DNA of 64,000 nt. Origin: Trichobilharzia regenti (Eukaryota > Platyhelminthes > Trematoda > Strigeidida > Schistosomatidae). The notes beneath the pieces were generated by a model, which made no database searches, was not told where the DNA came from, and saw nothing but the letters and a program-made list of their open reading frames with translations. Position 1 is the first letter of the stretch. Each line of letters opens with the position of its first letter. This document shows positions 1 to 10,069 of this stretch, in pieces. The stretch spans positions 43,869,459 through 43,933,458 of the forward strand of contig OX235265.1 in assembly GCA_944472135.2 (NCBI GenBank), written 5' to 3'. The position numbers were made by a program, and so were the translations under genes.

Positions 1-91
1 CTAGGTAGATCGTAGACCATTCAGCCACTGGGACCCGACCCAATCGCCCATGAATTCTCTCTAGCTGATGTCATCTCATGATAAAATCCTC
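1..91. mobile_element. Hammerhead-SINE fragment, inverted composite
   Basis: The first ~55 bases match the middle (tRNA-like) part of the hammerhead-SINE in minus orientation, as in the copies near 34.3 and 50.0 kb. Bases ~56-91 match the 3' end of the same repeat in plus orientation. The ribozyme segment between them is absent, so this is a rearranged copy cut by the window edge. Confidence 0.6.
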
Positions 92-269
92 CTCTAGCAA
101 AATCTCTACAAAAATCAATACTTGAAAAAACAATCTCTGTAAAGATTCTTTGCAGGATTTTCGTCTCCAAAAGCATTGTTATGCATAAGTTTTCGGAGAT
201 ACAACTGCCAATGTTTTATTCAACAGACCAACAAAGGTGGATTATAGGAGGTAATGATTTTAAACTTGA

Positions 270-1340
270 TGCAAAAGTTTGAAGGTATGAATATAGATCA
301 CAATGGCTATGGAAATAATACTTAATGAAACTAGAAAAGATTTGCGGAATAAATCGACGAAGGCAGGCATGATTGAGATGGGCGTGGAAGCAAATCAAAA
401 TAATAGTTTGTAGGATTAAAAATAAAATAAAAAATGAAGAAGTTGAGAAAAACAAAAGACGAAAACTTAAGAGTCAGCCGGAACTAAATCTATGGTAAAT
501 ATAAAAGATGGACTAGTTTCCTTTGAACATGTAGCTTCAGCTTCTCAATGCATATGGTAAGGTCTCCTGTAGTACAAAGAAGCCGGAAACACGCTGGCTT
601 TGGTAGACCTCCGTTTACCTCGTACATGACTCGGATTGGTGAGTCAGTTGAGATTCTGTTACAGGTGTTAACAAGGTGTTCAATCACTGCACTTCTGATT
701 AAAGCAGTGCCACATCCTTTAAGGCCATTCTAGGTAATATTCTCTGTCATGTTTTGAAAAGACAGGCATAGGAAAAACTACATACCCGGCTCCACAGGAA
801 CAAGTGAATCGATATATAAACACTGGAGCGGTGATATTTGTGAGTTTACCCCTTGAATTGCTTAGATGCAGCAGACAACTAGACAGTATTACTTTTAGTG
901 TTGCTATAAGGAATGTCGTCTTTAGGCAACCAGAAATTCGCCTCTTTAGAACATCAGCTACTAAGTCTCCTCTAAAGTTCAGATGCATGTAAAATATTTT
1001 TTTCGCAAATGAACTGCATTATATCTGTTTTAGCTTTGGTCTCATGTCCTTCACAAGTCGTGCTGGGTGTCTTTTTTCAACAAAGGTCTTTTTGTGCAAT
1101 AAGAGCTCTTCTTCTGAATATTCAGTGCTATAGATTCACCTGTTAGAATGAGCCAGTAAAATGATGGAAGATGTTTTACGACTCAAAGATATTAAAATTT
1201 AAAATTTTTTCAGTTGGCGATTCCATGTTGCTTTTCTGTGAATAGATCTCTTCACACTCCCAACATCTCTTCTTGGTAATTCCACATCCAGAAATGGAAT
1301 CATTTTCTAGTTGCATTGTGAATTTGATTGAAGGCTGTAA
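270..1340 (-). mobile_element. Penelope-like element fragment: RT C-terminus, GIY-YIG domain, 3' UTR
   Basis: Reading the minus strand from 1340, the translation gives the end of a PLE reverse transcriptase (IPFLDV-like motif near 1290), a linker (MHLNFRGDL near 985-960) and the start of a GIY-YIG endonuclease (IYRFTCSCGAGYV near 820-785). After a frameshift near 690-730 comes the typical PLE C-terminus ending VQRKLVHLLYLP at 490. Stops and frame breaks show it is dead. Bases 270-490 are AT-rich and probably 3' UTR. PLEs insert by target-primed reverse transcription using this endonuclease. The 5' two thirds are missing. Assignment rests on the motif order and on resemblance to PLE C-termini elsewhere in this window. 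Confidence 0.75.
490..988 (-). pseudogene. Broken PLE GIY-YIG endonuclease and C-terminal region
   Basis: Two open segments, 988-719 and 687-490, lie in different frames and together span the GIY-YIG domain and tail of a PLE polyprotein. The CSCG-type cysteine pair before the GIY strand is visible in the first segment. The second runs through the usual C-terminal tail and stops at 490. The expected YIGRT-type motif is replaced by unrelated residues near the frame break, so the nuclease cannot be active. The opposite-strand frames here are shadows. Confidence 0.65.
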
Positions 1341-1486
1341 ATGATCCATTACGATTATCTTTCTTCGTTTCTATGCTGTATCCAATAAAATTTTTAACTT
1401 TATACACTTATGTACAAAAATGTCATTGTAACGCTTGTGTGGATGAAGTCGTTGAAAAATATCATTGCTGCACTTTTTGTTCCTTT

Positions 1487-1504
1487 CTCTCTCTCTCTCT
1501 CTCT
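1487..1504. repeat. (CT)n microsatellite
   Basis: A pure CT run of about nine units follows a pyrimidine-rich stretch. Confidence 0.8.
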
Positions 1505-1524
1505 ACTGTCCCGATGGGTAGATT

Positions 1525-1736
1525 ATTTTTTATTTTATTTTTTTTATTTTTTTATTTTTGATTACAGCTTGATTCCACACCGTATTTTTGGTACAAGTAT
1601 GGAATTTTCAGCGTGGATATCGGTAGCCCGAAATTCGCAGGTGACCATAGATATCAAGTGTGTGTCGGCGTGGGCTCGAACCCCGGACCATGTGCATGGT
1701 CGGCGAGAGTCCTAACCACTGTGCCACCGACGCACA
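1525..1736 (-). mobile_element. tRNA-derived SINE (family T here) with A/T-rich tail
   Basis: On the minus strand the element starts at 1736 with a tRNA-like head (GTGCGTCGGTGGCACAGTGG, resembling a pol III A box) and a B-box-like GGTTCGAGCC near 1680. It continues into a family-specific body ending near 1558 and an A/T tail down to ~1525. Four other copies in the window (9231, 45685, 55720, 56822) share head and body, which defines the family. It encodes no protein. Pol III transcription would be expected from the tRNA-like head. Confidence 0.8.
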
Positions 1737-1739
1737 TTT

Positions 1740-2680
1740 ATATGATTTGGAAGAGGTATCAGTTCATTGTCATTTATTAAGAAAAGCGGATGTAAGCGCA
1801 CAAAAAAACGAAGTCTACATAGGCATAAAACAGCACCAACTTCATATTTCCCGCGCCTTGGGATACTTAAGTAATTATACATTATGCAATCAATGCCCTT
1901 GATAAACTACAAAAAATGAGAAGTGAACAGCTTTCACGGAACAAGATGAATTTGTAAGTATTATTTCATTGAGTTTTTGTCATCTGAATACAACCTGGAT
2001 TGTCAATCGCACAAAGAATCACAGTGATACATTTTTCAACATACTCTAACTGACCAAACACTTAAATTAAAGCATCAAAAAGGCAACACAGTGTCTATCG
2101 TCTACAGGAAGTTAGAATAAAAAAGATTATGAAGAAGTCATAGACATTTTTACAGTGAAACGAGAGAGATTACCTGGAATTTCAAGGTGATATCAAGTGT
2201 AAGTATATGTAGTTGCGTAATCATGGTGTAAACTATCCAGGCAAAATAATAAATGAGGCACATGACAATACAGATATTATTGAAATATTGACCCAGTAAG
2301 GCTTTTTAGTAGTTTATGTGAAAGGAGAACTATAATGACTTCCTCACAATTAAACTTTAAGCGAATGCTATCAACTAAAGGTTACTAATTATCTTTCTTA
2401 CTCACTGAAAAATGAGGTGTCAGTAGTTCAGTGTCAGGATGCTCGTCAACTATATATGTAGTGTGGGATTTTAGTTTTGGCCACTACACCCTGAAACTCC
2501 ACTCATTTTACCAACCGAAAGGACAGAAACCAAACCCAGTAAAAAATAACTCCAAAGCTAATGAAACTTCAGAGCTCGAAGTTCTATATTCTACTTGACT
2601 CACAAAGGAGTGGGAAAAAGACTGAAAGATATTCTGCCATCTGAGCTAAACTGCTCACTGAAACAGATAAGTAAGTGGCT
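1740..2680. other. No recognised feature
   Basis: AT-rich sequence between two repeats. I see no coding pattern longer than chance, no repeat shared with the rest of the window and no RNA gene. Confidence 0.6.
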
Positions 2681-2947
2681 TATTATTATTTCCTTAAATT
2701 CCTAGAGGAACATATAGCTTCAGTCTAACATCTTCATTGCGTTCGTCTCTCTGCTAAAGTTTTCACCTGGCTCCACGTCTGCTCTAGTCCTTTCATCTCC
2801 TCTTCACATCACCTCCTCCAAGTCACCCTCGTATTGACGAAAAACTCGCCGCTTCCCTTTCAGGCTCCATTCGAGCAATGGCTTGTCTAGTGATGTCACT
2901 TGATGGTTTCCTCAGCATATGGCCAATCCATCTCCATTTCTTCCTGC

Positions 2948-3409
2948 TTATTTGTTACAATATCGGTTCCTGGTTGGTTCGCTCATTGTCAGAGATACCT
3001 GCTGATGATATTTTCTGGCCAGCCATCTGATCTTGAGTGTTGTTGAGCGAAGACAACTTTTGATGAAAGTCTGTAGTTCGTTTGAGATGTTCTTTATGAC
3101 GTGCCAAGTCTCTGAACCATATAGTAGCACTGACTTCACATCTGAGTTGAAAATCCGGATGTTATTTTTGATGCTGAGTGCTGTTGACCTCAACACAGAC
3201 TTGAGAGTAATGAAAGCTTGTCTTGCTCTCCCGATCCTTGCTTTGATATCCTCATCATTTCCGCCTGTAGTTGAAATGATGCTTCCCTGGTACGTAAAGG
3301 AGGTTGCTTCTTTCAGATTTCTCCCATTTATGCTGATTGTTGTCTGTTGTTGTTCTTGTTGGTGGTGTTGGCCAAGAATCTTCATCACCTCTGTTTTATC
3401 TATGTTCAC
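2948..3409 (-). pseudogene. RTE RT C-terminal segment (post-palm)
   Basis: A 153-codon open segment. Its ITIxGRxLKEATSFTY-like and SVLLYGSETW motifs and the LRSTTLKIRW region match the C-terminal third of the RTE ORF at 52780-53200. The start codon is incidental; the segment is a window between frameshifts of a longer ancestral ORF. Likely non-functional. Confidence 0.8.
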
Positions 3410-3575
3410 TTGAAGTCCTATCTTCTCTGGATACTTCTTCTGCCAGCTTCCTACTTTTCACTTGGATATCTTCCAGTTTGTGGGAAATCAGACATATATC
3501 ATCGGCGAAGTCCAGGTCTTCCAGGATTTTTATGTGAGTTCATTTTATGCCTGTTTCCTCATTGTCCGTTGTCTG

Positions 3576-3845
3576 TCACATTATCCAATCTACTGCAATC
3601 AGGAAAATCATTGGAGATAGTAGGCAGCCTTGTCTTACTCCCATCTTCACTTCGAAGGATTCCACGAGACTCCTGTTGTGGACTACTTGGCATGCAGCAT
3701 TGTCGTACAACTGTTGGATGAGAGGTGTAATTGTCGACAGCACCCCGTAGTAGCGAAGTAGTTGCCAAATCACCTCTCGATCGACGCTATCGAAGTTTTT
3801 TTCAAAGTCGATGAAGTTGAGGTAGAGAGGTGACTGCCATTCCAA
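3576..3845 (-). pseudogene. RTE RT palm segment with motif A
   Basis: An 89-codon open segment. It begins at the MEWQSxLYLNFIDFEK region, has the FDSVDREV motif-A box and ends after GVRQGCLLSPMIFLIAVDWIM, just before the FADD catalytic box. It corresponds to 52344-52610 in the longer copy. A frame break separates it from the segment at 2948-3409. Confidence 0.85.
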
Positions 3846-3893
3846 GCTTTGTTCAATGATGATCCGCAGAGTGGCGATTTGATCAATATATGA

Positions 3894-4263
3894 CTAATGA
3901 ATGATATATATATATAATATGTCTAATGAACCTGCATCCTTATTCATAGTTTCTTCTCCAGACTTTGAATATAGGCTGAATCAATTATCGAGGAAGGCAT
4001 TTATTACAGTCATTTTTGTAATTTGAAGCTTACCAACTATAAGGAACTTTCAGTGGCCAATAACGACAGTTTACGACAAACAAGAAGCTAACAATCCTAG
4101 ATCCCAAAGATTCTGATTAGAATGATGCACTATTAACCTGATTGTTTAGAGTACGATCCATGTAAAATTATCTTCCTGAAACTCTGTTTTCAATACTTAC
4201 TGTATTATTTCAAATTTAAATTCTTTTTGGGGTATTTTAATACACTGAGTCGAAATTATTTAC
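3894..4263. other. No recognised feature
   Basis: AT-rich; a short TA run near 3904-3918. Nothing else supported. Confidence 0.5.
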
Positions 4264-4585
4264 AGGAGTGATCATGAGCCAGAACCATCAGAAAACCAGG
4301 GAGTACTGGAGAAATTTTCCGTTCTAGTGTGGGGGGCTCGAATACAGGACCTTCTGATTGCAAGACGAGCTTGTAGACCATTCAGCGAATGTGAAACTGT
4401 TTAATGATCCATAAATTTTCATTTCTGATGATGCAAGATATTTAGCGCGCCTGCTTGCAAATGTTATACACGAGTAACTGTTCTCGTACCTGATTTGGTG
4501 GACTCCACTGTGTGTGACCTCTCAATAGAACTCCAAGTAAATTTCAGTATACATTCAGTAGGTAGTGAGCATCAGATTAATTTGA
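4264..4585 (-). mobile_element. Degenerate hammerhead-SINE, near full length
   Basis: Same segment order as the well-preserved copy at 34120-34530: 3' end (TGATCATGAGCCAG), decayed ribozyme region (4300-4350), tRNA-like middle (GACCATTCAGC near 4377) and the 5' segment near 4510-4580. Many substitutions destroy the ribozyme core. Confidence 0.6.
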
Positions 4586-4599
4586 CTGGTGACTGGAAT

Positions 4600-4765
4600 G
4601 ATAACAATGTCCTGGATGGGTGGGTATTTACTGTGAGGAGTCCTGAACTGGGACGAAAGAGCCCTCCAGTACTCCCTGATTTTACACTGACCTTCTACCT
4701 GATGTCAGCTTGTTATTAATTCTGTGTCCAATCAGATCCCTAAACACAAACACCGAGTAGCTAAA
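4600..4765 (+). mobile_element. Hammerhead-SINE 3' half, inverted relative to its neighbour
   Basis: Contains GAGGAGTCCTGAACTGGGAC followed by GAAAG, the ribozyme remnant, then TCCAGTACTCCC and the family 3' end (TGATGTCAGCTTG near 4700). It faces the minus copy at 4264-4585, giving an inverted pair with 3' ends outward. Confidence 0.65.
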
Positions 4766-4934
4766 TTAATTTTCAACTCTAAGGTAGTCTTTAGCTGAAA
4801 GAACCTTAATAATCCCACACTGCTGAAACTCATGTATTCATACTTTCTTATGTGTTTCTTTCCTACTCCATCTTCAACTGAATACACACACTGAAGATAT
4901 ATTTGAAGAATATCCTGTAAAAAAACTAGGACAA

Positions 4935-5011
4935 TTGATTAATTGGTGGATGGTGACTAGCAGTGGAATCCAGGATGTGCATTTCGTCCTATTTGGGACT
5001 CGTCATCTGAC
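4935..5011 (-). mobile_element. Sm-alpha-type repeat fragment with hammerhead motif
   Basis: On the minus strand: core-like ATGACGA (5006-5000), stem II GTCCC/GGAC with an AAATA loop, GAAA (4985-4982), then CCTGGATTCCACTGC. This is the arrangement published for the Sm-alpha satellite hammerhead of schistosomes. The core carries A where position C3 should be C, which is expected to abolish cleavage. The rest of the repeat is missing. Confidence 0.7.
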
Positions 5012-5019
5012 AATTAATA

Positions 5020-5835
5020 TCGTTTATAAATCTGGGGCTATACACGGATATTGATCTTAATCAAGGGAATTATACTTTATTCCTGGATAGGTAGATTTTG
5101 ATGAAAGTTTTTGATTTTGCCTGTTTTTCGCTAATAAAACTAAAAAGTATTAGATCCAAGGATTAAGACATATGTCGAGCAATTAAATTAGGTCTTAACA
5201 TTTTTACAATAAAATGTAACTTTTCGTATTCCGAAAAAGTGTAAATATGAGGTAAGCAAAAATGCTATTACTCTTACTTATCCATTTCGGTGAACGCTTC
5301 CTGTTTAATTTTTGGAAATTCCAGTGTCTTTAAACGGCTGATTTTGAAACTTTCGCCTACTGGATAGGATAAAGTGAAGCTGAGTAGAGTATTGAATAAA
5401 TTTTAAGCTATCAGTCATTTCAAGTTGCGCTGGAATGAATCATTTTAACTGGCTTTATCTGATAAAGATAAGGCACTCAGTCAACACAGAATATTTGATC
5501 GGCTGTCCATATATGCTAATAACAAACGTGTTGAATGTAACCTACTGCTTTGAAATTAAGAGGGACAAAAGATATTGTGAAACATGTAATAACCTATTGA
5601 AACGATTCTGTTTGTTTAATCTAAGAGGAAATTATTGATAAGTGGGCTATAAATAAGCATACTGTGAAATGTTTTTGTCATAATTTCAACTTCTAAGCTC
5701 ATTTTAGGTTCTACCATACTCACTGGGTTATTGTAACACACTGTAATATTCGCGACCATACCTTGTATTCGATAGCTGCAGCTATTACGTTTCCAATAGC
5801 TAAATGGTCAACAAGCTCCCCTAGCAACCCGATAG
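5020..5835. other. No recognised feature
   Basis: AT-rich stretch with only short chance frames. Confidence 0.5.
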
Positions 5836-6055
5836 CCATGGATGCACACTGCTGATGAAGAGAGCTCCAAACCATTCCTTCTAGGTTTTAATGGTTCTAA
5901 TATCGCCCAGTTTACTAGTTCACTAGTTTACCGGCAAGTATTAAACCCGGAGAAAGAGGGAAGGTTGGGCATGAAGCTAGGGACGCTACCACGGAGAATC
6001 AGTCTAACTGCTACAGGAACTTCAGAGGAGAGAAGAAAAATATATAAAAAAAAAT
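5836..6055 (+). mobile_element. Fragments of two SINE families, fused
   Basis: 5836-5915 resembles the ribozyme-to-3' part of a hammerhead-SINE (GCTGATGAAGAG, then TTTTAATGGTTCTAAT). 5935-6045 matches the 3' half of the family-R tRNA-SINE (AAAGAGGGAAGGTTGGGC as at 18313). Both are degenerate. Confidence 0.45.
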
Positions 6056-6059
6056 AAAC

Positions 6060-6540
6060 TTAAGAAGGGGAATATATATGCAGCTGACTTACTATGCCTT
6101 TTTTGCGTTTCTTTAAAATAGAACGGAACAGTTTTAATAATTCCAGTTCAAATGTTTACCATACTTCAATATTTCTTATCATTTCCGCAAGTATAGAGAC
6201 TGTAATATTCTTAAAGCGATTGCATTATTAGTTTACTGGTTTAAGAAATCATTTCCTTATAGATATTATTACTCTATACTTAAAAATGCCTCAATATAGT
6301 AATTAAAAAACTGTCAAGATGATAGTTTGCTAAATCACTAAACTTAACCTAAAATTGATATTTGGAAGGGAAACAGAGTTCGAATTTCTTTGGTAGATAA
6401 TAATGCAATATTTATTTTTAGATAAACTGACATTTTCTGTTGATTGATTATTTTGAATCAAGATATTCCGTCTCTTTTTTAACATGTCGCGTCCTAGTAC
6501 GAGCGTTTCGATGATGTCTAAGAATTAACGTGAAGTTAAT
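6060..6540. other. No recognised feature
   Basis: AT-rich; nothing supported. Confidence 0.5.
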
Positions 6541-7292
6541 TATTATTATTTGCTTTAATTCCTAGAGGAACATATGGCTTCAGCCGTGCGTCTCTATTGC
6601 GTCCGGTTCTCTGCTAGAGTTTTCACCTGGCTTCATGTCTGTCCACATGCTCTCATCCCCTCTTCACACGACCTCCTCCACTACACCCCTGGACGACCGA
6701 CTCACCGCTTCCTATTCCGGTTCCACTGGAGCAGTGGCCTGGCGTTTGATGTCACTTAATGGTTTGTTTTCTCAGAGTACAGCTAATCCATCTCCATTTC
6801 TTACTGCATATATGTTGAACAATCGGTTCCTTCTAGGCTGCTTCGCTCATTGCCAGGGATCCCTGTTGCTGATCCTTTCTAGCCGGCCATCTGATCTTGA
6901 GCAGTGTTGAGCGAGAACAGTTGTTGATGAAGGTCTGTAGTTTATTTGAGGTGTTCTTCATGACGCACCGAGTCTCTGATTCCCATAATAGCAATGACTT
7001 CATATCTGAGTTGAAAATCCGGATGTTATTTTCATACTGTGTGCTGTTAGCCTCCACGCAGACTTAAGAGAAATGAAAGCTTATCTTGCTTTCCCGATCC
7101 TCGCTTCGTTATACCCATCACTCTCGTCGGCCTGTAGTTGAAACGATGCTTCCCAGGTAAGTAAAGGAGGTTGTCTCTTTCAGATTCCTCCCACTTATGT
7201 TGATTGTTGTCTGTTGTTTTTGCTGTTGCTGGTATTGGCCAGGAATCTGCGTCACCTTTGTTGTCTCTGTGTTCACCTAAAGTCCTATCTTT
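6541..7292 (-). mobile_element. 5'-truncated RTE (SR2-type) 3' part
   Basis: Closely parallels 2681-3415: 3' (AAT)n-type repeat at 6541, the shared tail TTCCTAGAGGAACATATGGC, the C-terminal coding region (NNIRIFNSDMKSLLL near 7030) and the NI-K-TEV region near 7200-7290, where similarity stops. Several frameshifts. Only the post-RT region is left. Confidence 0.85.
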
Positions 7293-7344
7293 GATGCTTA
7301 ATAAGTTGATTAGGGTCGGAAATACAACTGGTACTTATTCCATA

Positions 7345-7505
7345 AAAAGTGGCCTTCAAGGCCCTCGTGACCTAGTGGATAATGCTTTAATGAGTACAGG
7401 GTTCGCGTCTCAGTTGGCAAACAGAGATGTGTCCAGCCGACGGACCCCACACAGGCCGAAACTCCACGGCTAGTCACCACCCACTCTCTATTGAATTCTC
7501 CTCAG
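7345..7505 (+). mobile_element. Sm-alpha-like SINE (family D here) with decayed hammerhead
   Basis: A tRNA-like head (CGTGACCTAGTGGATAATGC, then GGGTTCGCGTCTC as B box) is followed by a segment aligning with the Sm-alpha hammerhead: CCGACGGACCCC, loop, GGCCGAAAC, then GGCTAGTCACCACCCAC. Core and stem II are mutated. Related heads occur at 19570 (minus) and 41372 (plus). Confidence 0.6.
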
Positions 7506-7509
7506 ATTT

Positions 7510-8117
7510 TCGGGGCATACAACACACCACATCTTTTTAAATTGTCCTATGATTTGATTTGGACAATAAACACGTTATTCAATGCTGAATAATTCTCACT
7601 TTACCTTAACATTGGTCATAAATTTTCATAAGTACATACATCATTGAAAACACTTATAATACTATGAAGTCAGCTTTAATTTTTGATGGAAACTTATGCA
7701 TCTGTATACAGTTAATTAATGAAAATGTGAACATACACTGACCATTTGGATGTTGGAAAGTGAATTTTAATGCTTCTCAGTATATATATGCTGTAGACAC
7801 CACATCAGAATTTACATTATTCTGTTACCTGTACTTCAAACCACCTGTTCACTAGAATCAGAAAAGAAAAAAACCTGTCTTATATTCTTTGCATAGTAAA
7901 ACAATCATGCTAACAAGGTTTTACATTTGTTGTCTCTTTCATTCAAAACAAAAAAATGTACTATATTGTTTAACAGAAACTTCATTGAAATATGATGTAA
8001 TTACAGTGTTTTAAATTTTCTTCCTTGGAAGTCTAATTCATAATTTAGAGGATAAAATCAGCAATAAAACAATGTTCAATTGTAGTCAAAATACATATGT
8101 ATATATATATATATATC
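7510..8117. other. No recognised feature
   Basis: AT-rich, with a TA microsatellite at about 8099-8116. Confidence 0.5.
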
Positions 8118-8435
8118 AGTTGGAGGACCATTGAAAATCAGCACTGACTTGCTGGACAGCTGTTTCATCCTAGTCTGGCAGTACACACTCACCGCTAGAA
8201 TTCGGACCCAGGACCCTCCAGTTACAAATTAAGCTGGTTCGTAGACCATTCATCCATTGCGACCCGATTCAACGGCCAGTCCATGAAATCTACCAATTCG
8301 TGATTTAGCGCGACTTGCACCAACCAATGTCGTCGGTGGGACATCCATCATCCTCACACGCGTTATCTGGATGGACCTCACTGGTCACGACTTCTCACTA
8401 GAACTCTAGGAAACTCCATCCTGTAGCAGCATATA
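8118..8435 (-). mobile_element. Degenerate hammerhead-SINE copy
   Basis: Minus-strand copy with all parts in order: 3' end near 8118, decayed ribozyme (CTGGACAGCTGTTTCATCC near 8153), B-box region (AATTCGGACCCAGG near 8199), tRNA-like middle and the 5' segment ending near 8435. Confidence 0.7.
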
Positions 8436-8448
8436 AATTTTCAACAGT

Positions 8449-8672
8449 TGGTTTGTAAGGATTAGTTTTGCAGGATTTCATCATGAGCTGACACTAGTTA
8501 GAGAACCAATGGAAAACCTGTGATTACTGGACAGCTGCTTCGTCAGACCGCTTTGGGACTCTCCAGCAGTATGCACCTACCATGGTTCGAACCCAGGATC
8601 TTCTGGTTACAAGGCGAGCTCATAGAACATTCAGCCACTGGGACCTGATCCAATGGCCAATGAATTATAACT
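8449..8672 (-). mobile_element. Hammerhead-SINE 3' half (minus)
   Basis: Runs from TTGGTTTGTAAG at 8449 (family 3' end, reversed) through a ribozyme remnant at 8538-8575 to the tRNA-like middle (ACCATGGTTCGAACCCAGG). Its ribozyme core reads CTGGAGA (A6 to G) and its GAAA box is GAAG, so it is dead. Confidence 0.75.
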
Positions 8673-8673
8673 T

Positions 8674-8834
8674 GCTGGGTTCGAACCGCGATGGTTGCGT
8701 ACTGATGAAGAGTCCCGAACTGGGACGAAACAGCTCTCCTGTACTCCCAGGTTTTCCAATGGTTCTCTAACCGATTTCAGCTCGTGGTGAAATCCTGTAA
8801 CCAACCAAATCCCTATAAACTAACACTTAAGTAA
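8674..8834 (+). mobile_element. Hammerhead-SINE 3' half (plus), partner of 8449-8672
   Basis: Starts at GGGTTCGAACCGCG, contains the ribozyme motif at 8699-8744 and the family 3' end (TCAGCTCGTGGTGAAATCC). It joins the minus copy head-to-head, both 3' ends outward. Confidence 0.8.
8699..8744 (+). ncRNA. Hammerhead ribozyme motif, core position C3 changed to A
   Basis: Stem I GTACTG (8699-8704) faces CTGTAC (8739-8744) with one mismatch. Core ATGAAGA is 8705-8711, where the consensus is CUGANGA. Stem II is GTCCC (8712-8716) with GGGAC (8722-8726), followed by GAAA (8727-8730) and a cleavage-type site CTC ending 8738. Published hammerheads need C3 to pair with G8, so this copy is probably inactive. 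An alternative reading takes CTGATGA at 8702-8708, but it leaves AGA between core and stem II. Confidence 0.6.
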
Positions 8835-8835
8835 G

Positions 8836-9228
8836 GATTAGTTTTGTTTTTACGAGTTGATAAATTTGTGAGACATTTTCAGTTGGTCTCAACTGCTACT
8901 GACAGAACTAAAAACCAAAAAAGAGAAGTGACACGTTTTGGCAATACCAAATTATCTACCGGATGAGTAATGTTAACTTTACAATAACTGGCAAATCGTA
9001 TAATTCACTGATGTTCACATCCTATAATGTGTTCTCCTGAAGACTTTTCTCAAGGATTTCTTTTCAGGCTAAGTTTGAAATTTATTCTGAGCATATATCA
9101 AAATTAATCGTTATTTCATACATACGCTTATTCCCTCTTTGTGAATTTGAATAAAGCAAGAACCATAGCAGTTTTTGGAGAATAATATGGTACCATCGTT
9201 TATTTCGTTGTATTTTCATCAACCGCCA
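8836..9228. other. No recognised feature
   Basis: AT-rich; nothing supported. Confidence 0.5.
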
Positions 9229-9230
9229 AC

Positions 9231-9440
9231 AGCCGTCGGTAGCACGGTGGTTAGGACTCTCGTCGACCATGCACATGATCCATGGTTTGATACATTGCCG
9301 ACGAACACCTGATATCTATGGTCGCCCTGCAAAATTTGGGCTACGGATAACACATGCTGAAAATTCCATACTTGTACCAAAAATACGGTGTGGAATCAAA
9401 CTGTAACCAAAAATATAAAAGAAATAAATATGAATAAATT
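9231..9440 (+). mobile_element. tRNA-SINE family T, full length
   Basis: Head GTCGGTAGCACGGTGG, degenerate B box near 9275, body shared with the copy at 1736-1558 (ATTCCATACTTGTACC, then ATACGGTGTGGAATC), and an A-rich tail (AAAAATATAAAAGAAATAAA) to about 9440. Confidence 0.8.
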
Positions 9441-9570
9441 ATGATTGAGTTGGTGTACAGAAACGTTTTAACATACTTTAAAATTTTACATGATGTCTGT
9501 TGACAGGATGTTCTGGACTTAGTGAAAAGTTATAAGATTTGGTAGTGTGAAATATTCCCATGTCATGAAT

Positions 9571-10061
9571 TAAAAATCAGTCTGAAGGAAGAATACTCTT
9601 TTCAACAAGTTCTCCTCTTCAGGTTCTTACAATTATAAAATATAATATTTGTTGTCGTTGCAATAAATGCCAGTTATTCGGCGAATACATTTTTAATGTA
9701 GAATAACACAATAGCAGTTATAAGTTTCAAAATAAATAGTCGTATTTGTGTGACAAACGTGCTAGGTTGACTTGTCAGTTTTCCTACCCCACATTCTATG
9801 AACCTATTATGACTAATCACCATTATTGTCTCCTATTTTACAATATTTTGTAATCGATTTCAGCCCAGAGCACGTTTGTCACACAAATACGACTATTTGT
9901 TTTGAAACTTATAACTGCTATTGTGTTATTCTACATTAAAAATGTATCCGCCGAATAACTGGCATTTATTGCAACGACAACAAATATTATATTTTAGAAT
10001 TGTAAGAACCTGAAGAGGAGAACTTGTTGAAAAGAGTACTCTTCGTGCAGATTGACTTTTA
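9571..10061. repeat. PLE-terminus palindrome (family C): two 193-bp arms
   Basis: Left arm 9571-9763 is the reverse complement of right arm 9869-10061 with few mismatches, around a 105-bp spacer. Spacer plus right arm match a PLE 3' end that also occurs at 62228-62540 in minus orientation, so 9764-10061 is a plus-strand PLE 3' terminus and 9571-9763 is its inverted copy. The arms contain ACCTGAAGAGGAGAACTTG and a GTTGAAAAGAGTAC-like box, a candidate hammerhead relic. Both 3' ends point outward. Confidence 0.8.
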
Positions 10062-10069
10062 GTGAAAAG

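Larger units (their letters stand above)
2681..3893 (-). mobile_element. 5'-truncated RTE-clade (SR2-type) retrotransposon
   Basis: Aligns in reverse with 52300-53530, the longest RTE copy. The minus strand enters at about 3893 inside the RT fingers, passes FIDFEKNFDSVDREV (catalytic motif A, near 3810) and GVRQGCLLSPMIF (near 3620). It then gives VLLYGSETW (near 3120) and ends in the usual 3' tail and an (AAT)n-type repeat at 2681. Frames break several times, so it is a fossil. 5' truncation is the normal outcome of target-primed reverse transcription. No 5' UTR or endonuclease domain is present. Confidence 0.9.

Noticed and set aside
3033..3413. 126-codon plus frame
   Set aside because: Exact antisense shadow of the RTE coding region on the minus strand.
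8702..8708. CTGATGA as an intact hammerhead core
   Set aside because: This reading leaves three extra bases before stem II and breaks stem I. The alternative alignment fits all stems and shows a C3 change; kept as an alternative only.
8118..8834. CRISPR-like array
   Set aside because: The repeats are long, diverged and in both orientations, with no regular spacers; this is a eukaryotic SINE cluster.
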